Under the pieces are notes generated by a model that saw only the letters and a list, made by a program, of their open reading frames with translations, had not been told where the DNA came from and ran no database searches. Shown here in pieces: positions 18,899 to 26,564 of a stretch of DNA of 52,563 nt. Source of the stretch: Winogradskyella sp. (GTDB lineage: Bacteria > Bacteroidota > Bacteroidia > Flavobacteriales > Flavobacteriaceae); contig NZ_JANQOM010000091.1 in assembly GCF_028289625.1 (NCBI RefSeq), positions 1 through 52,563 on the forward strand. The letters are read 5' to 3'. The position numbers were made by a program, and so were the translations under genes. Every line of letters begins with the position of its first letter. The stretch's first letter is position 1.

Positions 18899-19534
18899 TT
18901 AAAAGAATAAAAACACGGTAAAAAATACAACAATAGAAATTAACACATTAAATGAAATGGTCTTATTTGTTTTAATCTTAAAAGATTGATAACCCAAGTG
19001 CGCTATAAACGCCGTAACAAACCACCCCAAATAATTCTGTAATGGAACCTCTCCATTCTCAAACTCCCAATAATCAAAACGAGGTGCTGAAACCTCTAAA
19101 ATGAAATCCAAACCAGTCATTAATGCTGCTCCAATTAATGAGGTGGCTATTATATGCTTGGCAAATCGTTTTGATACATCTGCCGTTGCCATAGTTAATA
19201 ATGCCCAGTTAACACATATCATAACTGGCACACCATAAACTTTATAACCAAGATTCTCACCATAGGCATAATTTCCGAAAATCAATCCATAATTCACACC
19301 AAGGGCTTCGGTAATAAAACCCAATAAAAATGGTATGGCAATTGCTATTAGAATCTGCTTTTCAAATTTTTCAATATTTACTACTAAAATCACAAAGGTT
19401 AAAAGCAAATTAAAAGGTGTCATACTTAAAAACCATTCTGAATATTCAGGAGATAAAAATCCTATAACCCCTGAAACAGAAAACAACCAAATCAAAAAGA
19501 TGGATAAGTACCTTACGAATTTTCTATCTATCAT
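18899..19534 (-). CDS. cruF: CruF-like carotenoid 1',2'-hydratase
   Basis: A 211-residue integral membrane protein with about six to seven hydrophobic segments. It belongs to the carotenoid-biosynthesis family (former DUF422) that hydrates the 1',2' double bond of the acyclic end. Family-like features are the FITEALGVNYGLIFGNYAYG segment (about 75-94) and VPVMICVNWALL. It overlaps crtD by 4 nt and abuts crtY. Homologues can also act in bacterioruberin synthesis, but the adjacent crtD, crtY and crtZ favour a monocyclic product. Confidence 0.8.
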   Translation of the reverse strand: MIDRKFVRYLSIFLIWLFSVSGVIGFLSPEYSEWFLSMTPFNLLLTFVILVVNIEKFEKQILIAIAIPFLLGFITEALGVNYGLIFGNYAYGENLGYKVYGVPVMICVNWALLTMATADVSKRFAKHIIATSLIGAALMTGLDFILEVSAPRFDYWEFENGEVPLQNYLGWFVTAFIAHLGYQSFKIKTNKTISFNVLISIVVFFTVFLFF

Positions 19535-21009
19535 TCAGTTGCCTTTTGAATTAAATCTGATACTATTTTACCTGATAATAAGCACAATGGTATTCCTCCT
19601 CCTGGATGTACACTTCCACCACAGAAGTACAAATTCTTAATCGAACTTTTAAAATTTGGGTGTCTTAGAAATGCCGCATATTTGTTATTACTAGAGGCCC
19701 CATACAAGGCACCTTGATAACTTTGGGTCCTAGACTCAATCAACCTTGGGTCTAAGATATTCTCGTATTCAATTAAAGTATCTAAATCTATTTTGAGTAA
19801 TCTGTTGAGCTTATTTTTAATGTTCGCTCTTGCCCTTTCGATTATGATATCCCAATCTTGACCTGTGTTACTTGGTACATTTATCATCACAAACCAATTT
19901 TCACACCCCTTGGGCGCATCATTTGGCTCTTCTTTAGATGTAATATTGATATAAACCGTGGGATCGTGATATACATCCTTCTCGTTAAAGATGTAATTAA
20001 ACTCGGTCTTATAATCTTTTGAAAAGAAAATATTATGCAAATCGAGTTGCGGAAATTGTTGTCTTACTCCCCAATAAAAAATCAAGGCTGAACTACTCCT
20101 AGGCTGGCTTAAAATCTTTTCAGGTGCTTTATGCTTTGGTAATAAATATCTGTAGGTCGGTACAACATCAGCATTTGAAACTACAACATCTGCTTCAAAA
20201 AAATTTTCATCCACCCTTAGACCTTGTACTTTACCCTCTTCAACAATGATTTCTTCTACTTTTTTATTGAATTCATAGACAACACCAATATCCTTGGACA
20301 ATTGAAATAAACTTTGCGTAATAGAATGCATGCCTCCTTTAGGGAAATAAGTTCCATAATACTGCTCTAAATGTGGAATCATAGACATAATTCCAGGGGT
20401 TTGATAGGGAGACGAACCGTTGTAAGTGGCAAAGCGGTTATAAAACTGAACCAAACGCTCATCCTTAAAGACCTTAGAATTTAAATCATCCAAGGATGTA
20501 TTAATGTCTAGAGAGCTAACATTGAAAATAGCCTTTATAGTGTCTTTAGATAGATATGTAGATGTTTTATGTAACGATTTTTCCAAAAATAAGGACGCCG
20601 TTAAATCATATTTTCTTTTGCTTCTATTTAGATAATCCAAAAGCTTTGATTTCTCAACCATGAAGGTTTTAGAAGCTTCATCCGCAAATGCATTGATATC
20701 TGCTAAAGCGCTAAAGGTTGTACCGTCCTCATAAAAATAATTACAAACGATATCTTTTTTCTTATACTTAAAGTACTGGGCAATTGGTTTGTTGGCCGCT
20801 TTAAACAAATCCTCTATAAACTGCGGCATGGTAAAAAGCGAAGGTCCCATATCAAAACGGTAACCTCTCTCAGAAAAAGCTGTTAACTTGCCACCAGGAT
20901 AAGTGTTGGCTTCAAATACCGTAACTTCATGTCCTTGTGACCGAAGCCTAATAGCAGATGCTATACCAGCAATACCAGCACCAATTACAGCTATAGTTTT
21001 CTTTTTCAT
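19531..21009 (-). CDS. crtD: CrtD-like 1-hydroxycarotenoid 3,4-desaturase
   Basis: An FAD-dependent desaturase of the CrtI superfamily with GAGIAGIASAIRLRSQGH near the N-terminus and the C-terminal CGGSVHPGGGIPLCLLSG motif. The reading frame can be opened at two TTG codons (21015, 21012), but the ATG at 21009, immediately before three lysine codons, is the better start. Because a CrtI is already paired with crtB at 2208 and this gene overlaps cruF, it most likely introduces the 3',4' double bond after CruF has added the 1'-hydroxyl. A second phytoene or lycopene desaturase cannot be excluded. Confidence 0.82.
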   Translation of the reverse strand: MKKKTIAVIGAGIAGIASAIRLRSQGHEVTVFEANTYPGGKLTAFSERGYRFDMGPSLFTMPQFIEDLFKAANKPIAQYFKYKKKDIVCNYFYEDGTTFSALADINAFADEASKTFMVEKSKLLDYLNRSKRKYDLTASLFLEKSLHKTSTYLSKDTIKAIFNVSSLDINTSLDDLNSKVFKDERLVQFYNRFATYNGSSPYQTPGIMSMIPHLEQYYGTYFPKGGMHSITQSLFQLSKDIGVVYEFNKKVEEIIVEEGKVQGLRVDENFFEADVVVSNADVVPTYRYLLPKHKAPEKILSQPRSSSALIFYWGVRQQFPQLDLHNIFFSKDYKTEFNYIFNEKDVYHDPTVYINITSKEEPNDAPKGCENWFVMINVPSNTGQDWDIIIERARANIKNKLNRLLKIDLDTLIEYENILDPRLIESRTQSYQGALYGASSNNKYAAFLRHPNFKSSIKNLYFCGGSVHPGGGIPLCLLSGKIVSDLIQKATE

Positions 21010-21017
21010 CAACAAGA

Positions 21018-21025
21018 CAAAGATA
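21018..21025 (-). promoter_or_regulatory. -7 box of carotenoid operon 2
   Basis: Minus-strand TATCTTTG, a perfect TAnnTTTG, ends only 8 bp ahead of the crtD ATG at 21009. The transcript would have almost no leader. No -33 TTG is visible at the usual spacing. Confidence 0.6.
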
Positions 21026-21121
21026 CGTTGAAAACTATCCCGTCTATATTAACATTAACATTTTATAAGGATTTGTTTTGGTGCGTTTTATTTTTAACTA
21101 AAAACCTAGTAATCTATTACA

Positions 21122-21823
21122 CTAATCTTGCTTAGGTTTGTAAGCATTTATGTAATTCCTTGCGCGTTTATTGCCCGAATTCTTTTCCAAAGCTATTTTA
21201 TAATTGGTATAGGCTTGTAAACTATCACCACTTCTCAGGTAAGCTTCAGCCAAACTATCATAAACATTAGGACTTTCAGGATGCAGCTTGGTATTCATTG
21301 TCAAAACACCAATGGCTTTATCATATTCTTTGTTTCTTATATGACGATACCCCTTACTATTAAAACCCCATTCGCTAATGTAAGAGCTGGTAGAGTCTTG
21401 CTTCTTAATTTCCAAATAACCAGCTAATGCGGCTTCATAGTTACCGACTTCTAAATATTGACTTGGCGTTTTATAATCATCACCAACTTTGAGATAGTCA
21501 TAAGTTGTTTTCTCTTGGTTATCTTCATCAACAATAGATAAGTAACGTTTTTGGGTCTCAGGATGTTGTACAAAACGAAACTTCTTGTACATATCTGGCA
21601 CAAAAAATTCGTTTTCCTCTAAAGTCACAGGTTCTATTTCGCCACCTTTCCAATTAAGGCGAAGTTTATTGTCGTCATAATAGACCAAAATCAGCTCATC
21701 TGGATTATAAAGGTATTTCCCTGAGGTTTCTTTTTTAAAGGCTTCTGAATATTCAACAGAATTTCCGCAACTGACTAATAAGGCCAAGACGATAAGAATT
21801 AAGGTTGGTGTTTTTGGTTTCAT
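21122..21823 (-). CDS. TPR-repeat lipoprotein
   Basis: A 233-residue lipoprotein, counting from the ATG at 21823 that begins MKPKTPTLILIVLALLVSC; the cysteine is the lipobox residue. The middle part is beta-like; the C-terminal third holds tetratricopeptide-like repeats (YDKAIGVLTMNTKLHPESPNVYDSLAEAYLRSGD in two or three units). TPR proteins mount protein complexes; the partner is unknown. It stands alone between carotenoid operon 2 and a terminator. Confidence 0.75.
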   Translation of the reverse strand: MKPKTPTLILIVLALLVSCGNSVEYSEAFKKETSGKYLYNPDELILVYYDDNKLRLNWKGGEIEPVTLEENEFFVPDMYKKFRFVQHPETQKRYLSIVDEDNQEKTTYDYLKVGDDYKTPSQYLEVGNYEAALAGYLEIKKQDSTSSYISEWGFNSKGYRHIRNKEYDKAIGVLTMNTKLHPESPNVYDSLAEAYLRSGDSLQAYTNYKIALEKNSGNKRARNYINAYKPKQD

Positions 21824-22073
21824 TTTTGATTGGCTTATACACCAAAGCACAAAGCAAAGGTGTATGGGTTAAATTTTATTATTAAAGTTAAGTCAGACCA
21901 AGTTATTTGCGTCCCGATAACTATCTCTGGAAAAGCAAATCATGCTACAACTGACTCAGTAGAACTATCGAGAACTACATATTTGTCAACTTCTCGATAC
22001 AATCACGCCACGCCGTGAACACTCCAAGTGACAAACTTAGTAAGTGATAATTTAATATACTATGCATAAAAAA

Positions 22074-22094
22074 GTCTCACTTAATAAGTGAGAC
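22074..22094. terminator. Terminator after the dual prolyl isomerase
   Basis: GTCTCACTT-AAT-AAGTGAGAC, a perfect 9-bp stem, with T runs on both exits. Read leftward it ends the transcript of the gene at 22134-23066. Confidence 0.8.
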
Positions 22095-22133
22095 GATTTT
22101 TTTTGAATAATGTTACCAGTATTTTTTACAAGC

Positions 22134-23066
22134 TTATTTGATTCCCATAAGTTCAACATCAAAAACCAAAGTAGCGTTTGGCGGAATCACACCTCCTGCA
22201 CCTGTGGAACCATATCCCAAATCACTTGGTATTACCAAGCGCGCCTTGTCACCAACATTAAGCAAGCAAATACCTTCATCCCATCCAGGGATGACTTGTC
22301 CTACTCCTACCTGAAAGTCTAATGGTGCATTTCTTTTATATGATGAATCGAAAACTGTTCCGTCTGCTAATTGGCCTTTGTAATGTACGGATACCATATT
22401 GCCTTTTTCAGCCTTTTTACCATCGCCTTTTTGGATGACTTTATAACGTAAACCTGAAGCGGTTTCATCAAATCCTGCAGCTAATTTATCAAGTTCGACT
22501 CTTGCAGCTTCACGTTCGGCAGCAATACGTTTTTCACGAGCTCCTTCAAAAGTTCTAAACGCTTCAACGGCATTAAATCCTTTAGCAGCCTCGCCTTCTC
22601 TAATGATTTCAATACTTTCAATCTTATCTCCTTGTGCCACGGCATCAACGATATCCTGACCTTCAACGACATTGCCAAAAACGGTATGCTTACCATCTAA
22701 CCAAGGTGTCTCAACATGTGTGATAAAGAATTGACTTCCATTAGTACCAGGACCTGCATTGGCCATCGATAATTTCCCTGGAGCATCATGCTTTAAATCG
22801 GGATGAATTTCGTCATCGAATTTATAACCAGGACTTCCTGTGCCTGTGCCTTGAGGGCAACCTCCTTGAATCATAAAATCTGGAATAACGCGGTGGAAGT
22901 TTAAACCATCGTAATATGGAGTGCCTTGAGGCTTAGCAGAGTTTTCCAAATTGCCTTCTGCCAATGCCACGAAATTACCTACTGTACCTGGAGTTTTTTC
23001 GAATTCTAAATTGACTACTACTTCACCTTTTGAGGTATTGAATTTTGCGTATAAACCGTCTTGCAT
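22134..23066 (-). CDS. Dual-family immunophilin (cyclophilin-FKBP fusion)
   Basis: A 310-residue protein joining two unrelated prolyl isomerases. Residues 1-160 are a cyclophilin ([33 protein letters not shown]). Residues about 165-198 form a charged helix ([20 protein letters not shown]). Residues 200-310 are an FKBP domain ([34 protein letters not shown]). There is no signal peptide, so it acts in the cytoplasm. Cyclophilin-FKBP fusions are known from flavobacteria and Treponema. Its -7 box is at 23092-23099. Confidence 0.92.
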   Translation of the reverse strand: MQDGLYAKFNTSKGEVVVNLEFEKTPGTVGNFVALAEGNLENSAKPQGTPYYDGLNFHRVIPDFMIQGGCPQGTGTGSPGYKFDDEIHPDLKHDAPGKLSMANAGPGTNGSQFFITHVETPWLDGKHTVFGNVVEGQDIVDAVAQGDKIESIEIIREGEAAKGFNAVEAFRTFEGAREKRIAAEREAARVELDKLAAGFDETASGLRYKVIQKGDGKKAEKGNMVSVHYKGQLADGTVFDSSYKRNAPLDFQVGVGQVIPGWDEGICLLNVGDKARLVIPSDLGYGSTGAGGVIPPNATLVFDVELMGIK

Positions 23067-23091
23067 TGTGTTTTCTTTTGTTTTAAGGCTG

Positions 23092-23099
23092 CAAAGATA
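23092..23099 (-). promoter_or_regulatory. -7 box of the dual immunophilin gene
   Basis: Minus-strand TATCTTTG, 25 bp ahead of the ATG at 23066. The place for the -33 element is occupied by the TTAGAAG tandem array. Confidence 0.6.
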
Positions 23100-23108
23100 C
23101 GAATTAAG

Positions 23109-23171
23109 TTAGAAGTTAGAAGTTAGAAGTTAGAAGTTAGAAGTTGGGTCTTGGGTCTTGGGTCTTGGGTC
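23109..23171. repeat. Two adjacent 7-bp tandem arrays
   Basis: Five perfect copies of TTAGAAG (23109-23143) run without a gap into four perfect copies of TTGGGTC (23144-23171): nine heptads in 63 bp. They fill the space between two divergent promoters, so gain or loss of units would change promoter spacing on both sides. Confidence 0.9.
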
Positions 23172-23191
23172 TTAAAGATTATTTTTTTACG

Positions 23192-23199
23192 TAGCTTTG
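23192..23199 (+). promoter_or_regulatory. -7 box of the gene at 23209
   Basis: TAGCTTTG fits TAnnTTTG and ends 9 bp before the ATG at 23209. The last TTG of the heptamer array (23165-23167) is 24 bp upstream, one base outside the usual range. Confidence 0.5.
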
Positions 23200-23208
23200 G
23201 CTAAATTT

Positions 23209-23652
23209 ATGTTTATGGGCTTCTCTTTTTCCAAATTATTTAGCAAATCTGAATCTGACGTTTCTAGTGGAGATACTGTTGAAGCTATAATTGCTTCCGT
23301 TGAGCATCCACCTTATGGCGTTTCAGAACATAATGTGTTGTTTTCTGGATTAAATGAATTGGGTGGTTATCTGTTTTTTCAAACCGTTGTTGTTGGTACT
23401 TTAAAAGTAAAGTGCAAGAATGGTGCACAACTCAGCTTTAGAGGTAAGGGTTTTGAGTTGACCCTAAACTCGGATTCCCTTGAGTTTGAATCTAGCCACA
23501 CCGAAACTAAAGGGCGCAATGCGACCAATATCGATTTTCAGATTGAAAAAGCGGACATTAAACGCTTAGAAAAAGCCACGCTAAACGAAATTGTATTAAA
23601 AGTAAAACACCAGGAGGTGTTGTTTACGAAGTATGCTAAAGCCAAAAAGTAA
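23209..23652 (+). CDS. Conserved hypothetical protein
   Basis: About 147 residues from the ATG at 23209 (an in-frame TTG at 23197 lies inside the promoter box and is unlikely to be used; an ATG at 23215 is also possible). No signal peptide. The sequence alternates short beta strands through most of its length, and the C-terminus is lysine-rich. I do not recognise the family. Its promoter abuts the heptamer array. Confidence 0.65.
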   Translation: MFMGFSFSKLFSKSESDVSSGDTVEAIIASVEHPPYGVSEHNVLFSGLNELGGYLFFQTVVVGTLKVKCKNGAQLSFRGKGFELTLNSDSLEFESSHTETKGRNATNIDFQIEKADIKRLEKATLNEIVLKVKHQEVLFTKYAKAKK

Positions 23653-23723
23653 ATGACTATTGATTTAAGCATTTAGTCTCAAGGCAACTTCACAAGTAAT
23701 ACCAATAGTTCAAATCATTTCAT

Positions 23724-23749
23724 GTTTAGCTTTAAGTTTAAAGCTAAAC
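23724..23749. terminator. Long hairpin between convergent genes
   Basis: GTTTAGCTTTAA and TTAAAGCTAAAC (12 bp each, 2 bp apart) form an almost perfect palindrome that overlaps the stop codon of the DUF3667 gene. No clear T run follows, so terminator function is only likely from position. Confidence 0.4.
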
Positions 23750-24504
23750 AAACAATATTGCTCCTAAAAACAATAGTCCAGTACCAATAACAATAAATAA
23801 GTACGAAAGCACATAGGCTAACAAAAGACGAAGTCCGATGTAACGCTTCTTATCCGTATGATAAAATTGAAAGAATGTCCAAATTCTATAACAGACCGAC
23901 AGAAAGAAGGCCAATGATACAGCAAAATCATTTTTATTTAATAAAAAATCCACTATGGTGAAGAACGTATAGAAAATGGTTTGTAATCCAAACAGATAGG
24001 AGTTAATAACGATGTGTTCTAGATAATTTGTCCCTTACCTAAAAAAGAAATAAATGTTGCGAAGGAAACAATAGGTATCAGCAGAAGCGTTGTATACGCA
24101 AAATTATCGATTAACCATGTCGTTAAGAATTTGAAAACCGCTGTATTAAGCGTTAAATCTGCTGTACTTTCTAAACCTCTACGATATCCTGTAATGGCAT
24201 CAGCTAAAAGTGTGTTTGCTCCAAAAATTTTTGTAATGATAAAGTAAAATGTGGATAAGAGCAACACAAAGGCGATTGGCTTAAAATAGTACTTTCGTTG
24301 TCCATTTAAATAGGCTCTAATTGCATATCCTGGCCTTAGAAATAAAAGCCTTATGGTAAAGAAAAGACCACGATTAACCTGAAAAATACTATCAGATAAT
24401 TCGCCCAAAAAGCTCTTTAAAGTTAGTCGACTAACGCTGCTGTTTTGTCCGCATGCATTGCAGAATTTTTCTTCAAAGGTATGTCCACAATTTTTACATT
24501 CCAT
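23744..24504 (-). pseudogene. DUF3667 membrane protein, frameshifted
   Basis: Two reading frames make one protein. The 5' part (24019-24504) has the N-terminal zinc ribbon (CKNCGH...CNACGQ), the RGLFFTIRLLFLRPGYAIR family motif and membrane segments, and stops just after SFLGKGQII. The next frame continues exactly where the family should, as GTNYLEHIVINSYLFGLQT, to 23744. One missing base in a GGG run (24032-24034 on the plus strand) explains the break. It could be a true null allele, a phase-variable tract or a sequencing error. The intact product would be a membrane protein of unknown function. Confidence 0.8.
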
Positions 24505-24660
24505 TAGTAACCATTGAATACAAGGGGTTTATCCATATTTTTTTAAAGAAATTTCGCATCTGATTTTCTTTTAAGCGAAAAAGATATGAAAATGCAATGA
24601 GTTCCGATTAGCCTATAATTATCTGGGAGTCGCAATGAGCCATGCGCGTCTTTGTTTTAT
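24505..24660 (-). repeat. attC-like site 8 (degenerate, array 3' end)
   Basis: The higher-coordinate half (about 24574-24660) is clearly related to site 5: both carry TGCAATGA-TTCCGATTAG and CGCAATGAGC. The core GTTTTATGT (24654-24662) resembles the border core of its own unit at 25247-25255 (GTTATATGT on the minus strand). The other arm is hard to recognise; TAGTAAC at 24505-24511, directly before the DUF3667 ATG, may be its core. Confidence 0.5.
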
Positions 24661-24664
24661 GTGG

Positions 24665-25228
24665 TTATTTTATCAGTCTGAATGAATTAAGATATTTGTC
24701 AATTAATTCTTGTTCTTCTCCAAAATAAGTTAATTGATATGACCTATTTTCAACAAAGAATATTTTTCCTTTAATTCCACCTTTGACTCCTTTAGGAACA
24801 TTCGCTTCAAGATTCAAAGAAAATTCGTAATAAATTCCTTTTAAATTATGTTGTTCGGTAGGCTCTTGTTTAGTCAATTTAAAAACTCCACCGTACTTTG
24901 CTTCAGTTGTTTTTAAAATTTGTTGATAGGCTTGATCTTTGTCCCAAGATTTCATTACATATTCTGGAAAGTCAATATATTCAGCCATATATATCATTTG
25001 TTGTCCGGCAACCGCTTTATAATTATAGATTTTATATTTATCCGTTCCGATTTGATTATCTATAATTTGTAATCTCGGTTTTATTGGAAAATCTATTATA
25101 AAATTTCCACTTTCTGAAGCATATTCCCCAGATTCAATTTTATACATTTCGGTTTTGTCTTTCGACTGTGATTGACAAGAATTTAAGGTGAAAATTGTCA
25201 GTAAGATAATTAGTAAGTTTTTTTTCAT
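24665..25228 (-). CDS. Cassette 8: hypothetical lipoprotein
   Basis: A 187-residue lipoprotein: signal 1-17 with lipobox TLNSC, then QSQSKDK. The mature part looks like a single alpha/beta domain (GNFIIDFPIKPRLQ, then a C-terminal ELIDKYLNSFRLIK helix), reminiscent of small periplasmic domains in Bacteroidota lipoproteins. No catalytic motif is seen. Its 5' border core is at 25247-25255 and its stop lies 4 bp before the core of site 8. Confidence 0.75.
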   Translation of the reverse strand: MKKNLLIILLTIFTLNSCQSQSKDKTEMYKIESGEYASESGNFIIDFPIKPRLQIIDNQIGTDKYKIYNYKAVAGQQMIYMAEYIDFPEYVMKSWDKDQAYQQILKTTEAKYGGVFKLTKQEPTEQHNLKGIYYEFSLNLEANVPKGVKGGIKGKIFFVENRSYQLTYFGEEQELIDKYLNSFRLIK

Positions 25229-25246
25229 GTAGTTTTTTTTTTGATT

Positions 25247-25255
25247 ACATATAAC
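25247..25255 (-). repeat. Site 7 remnant: core only
   Basis: On the minus strand GTTATATGT, 18 bp ahead of the cassette 8 ATG. Between it and the isochorismatase stop (25276) only about 20 bp remain, so the palindrome that should belong to cassette 7 has been lost. Confidence 0.45.
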
Positions 25256-25275
25256 GGTCCTAAGTAAAATACGCT

Positions 25276-25851
25276 TTAGTATGTTTTACTTTTTGTTGGA
25301 CCCAGTATTTCTTTTTTTATTTGTTCGTTATCCATTACTCTTGAAATCTCACTCCCAAGGTATCGCAGACTTACTTTGTGATGTTCTTCATCAGGAGAAT
25401 CAACGCAATCAGCAGCAATTATAACTTCTAAGTCTCTTTGATATGCATCTATTGCCGCCATCCTAACACAAGCATGGGTGTTAATGCCACAAATAATCAG
25501 TTGCTGAATATTATTTTGATTTAAAATTTTGTCAAGTCTGGTTTTGAAAAATGGGCTATATCGTTTCTTCACAATCTCATAGTCATTCTCATTTCTAATC
25601 AGTTCATCGAGAATTTGCGAACCTTCAGTATTCTCAATCGTTTTTGAGATACTCTTTTTTCTCATGATGAGGAAGGCGTCACTTAAGTCTTCCTTAAATT
25701 CTTGTCTAACCCAAATTATACTAAAGTCACTATCTCTACCGCAATTCGCCAGTTCGTTGATACTATTACATAGTCTTGTTCTGTTATAGCTCAACCTTCC
25801 TTTTTGGAAGTAGTCATTTAGCATATCTATAACTATTATTGCTGTCTTCAT
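25276..25851 (-). CDS. Cassette 7: isochorismatase-family cysteine hydrolase
   Basis: A 191-residue cytoplasmic hydrolase with the family triad: D9 in IIVIDMLNDYF, K in VKKRYSPFF (about 99-107) and the nucleophile C in GINTHACVRMAAIDAYQ (about 127-143). Relatives include nicotinamidases and N-carbamoyl-amide hydrolases; the substrate is not readable from these motifs. Its 5' border core (GTTGGGC) is canonical, but it has no palindrome behind it. Confidence 0.85.
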   Translation of the reverse strand: MKTAIIVIDMLNDYFQKGRLSYNRTRLCNSINELANCGRDSDFSIIWVRQEFKEDLSDAFLIMRKKSISKTIENTEGSQILDELIRNENDYEIVKKRYSPFFKTRLDKILNQNNIQQLIICGINTHACVRMAAIDAYQRDLEVIIAADCVDSPDEEHHKVSLRYLGSEISRVMDNEQIKKEILGPTKSKTY

Positions 25852-25862
25852 TTTTTTATTGA

Positions 25863-26022
25863 GCCCAACAATTGGTGCAAGGATAGTTGCTTGATTAGCA
25901 ATTAACTTAGCAAAAATGGAACGAACCAGAGGAAAATCCTATGGATTTTCCGAAGCGATGACCTAAGCCCGTTGAAGGCTAGGCTAGAACAGTACCATTA
26001 TTTATAGACATTGTTGTTGTGC
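25863..26022 (-). repeat. attC-like site 6
   Basis: 160 bp. Plus-strand cores GCCCAAC (25863-25869, a full RYYYAAC) and GTTGTGC (26016-26022). The right arm TTATTTATAGaCATTG belongs to the GGCTAT family of sites 1 and 3; the left arm is more diverged. An inner hairpin GGAAAATCC-TAT-GGATTTTCC is present. Core GTTGTGCGTA matches the border core of cassette 6 (GTTGTTCGTA) in 9 of 10. Confidence 0.65.
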
Positions 26023-26030
26023 GTATTATT

Positions 26031-26426
26031 TTATTTTCCATTTTTTACAAGAACATTAAATTCCGTTCTAGTCGTTTCTCCATTAATGTCAAAACGTAAT
26101 TTTATATTCAGTATGTTAGATTCTAAATGATTACTTGGAACATTTATTTCCGTTTTAGTAATTCCATTTTTTGTTTCAAGTATTTTTATTCCTGCTCCAT
26201 AAATTGAACCCGATTTTGGGTCGATATTTTTCCATTCAAAATCTGTTCTTACTGGCGTATCATAAGTCAAATAATTGTTCCCATTTAAGATTTTCATTGT
26301 CACACTACTTTCTCCATTTTCAAAAATAAATTCAGTATTACTTTTTTTCGACTTTGCACAAGAAATCAAGGTCAGAATTAGAAGTCCAAATAGTAAATTT
26401 ATCCTAATAATCTTGGGTTTTCCCAT
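26031..26426 (-). CDS. Cassette 6: hypothetical lipoprotein
   Basis: 131 residues from the ATG at 26426 (MGKPKIIRINLLFGLLILTLISC), a clear lipoprotein signal with lipobox LISC. The frame is open further upstream to 26510, but that part lies inside attC-like site 5 and is not coding. The mature part (about 108 residues) has a beta-rich, immunoglobulin-like pattern (FIFENGESSVTMKIL, TEINVPSNHL, TRTEFNVLVKNG). Function unknown. Confidence 0.7.
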   Translation of the reverse strand: MGKPKIIRINLLFGLLILTLISCAKSKKSNTEFIFENGESSVTMKILNGNNYLTYDTPVRTDFEWKNIDPKSGSIYGAGIKILETKNGITKTEINVPSNHLESNILNIKLRFDINGETTRTEFNVLVKNGK

Positions 26427-26431
26427 ATTAC

Positions 26432-26560
26432 GAACAACGGTTTTGTGTATGGATCGTTGCGGGAAATCAACTATGATTTTCCGCCGTAACCGAAAGATAG
26501 TAAATTGCAATGAATTCCGATTAGGAATTCAGCCGCAATGAGCTATACACGTTGTTGTAG
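26432..26560 (-). repeat. attC-like site 5
   Basis: 129 bp. Plus-strand cores GAACAAC (26432-26438) and GTTGTAG (26554-26560). The arms GTGTATGGATCGTTGCGG and CCGCAATGAGCTATACAC pair over 18 bp with few mismatches. Two inner hairpins are present, one GAATTCC-GATTA-GGAATTC (26512-26530). The outer 10 nt GTTGTAGCAC equal the border core of cassette 5. Confidence 0.8.
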
Positions 26561-26564
26561 CACG

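Noticed and set aside
23744..23953. Separate 69-aa membrane protein
   Set aside because: The frame continues upstream as the rest of DUF3667 up to the frameshift, so it is the C-terminal part of the broken gene.
25263..25290. Hairpin AGTAAAA...TTTTACT as a terminator of isochorismatase
   Set aside because: It overlaps the coding end, has a long loop and no T run in the correct place.
26427..26510. Longer N-terminus for the cassette 6 lipoprotein
   Set aside because: This stretch lies in attC-like site 5, and the ATG at 26426 gives a clean lipoprotein signal.
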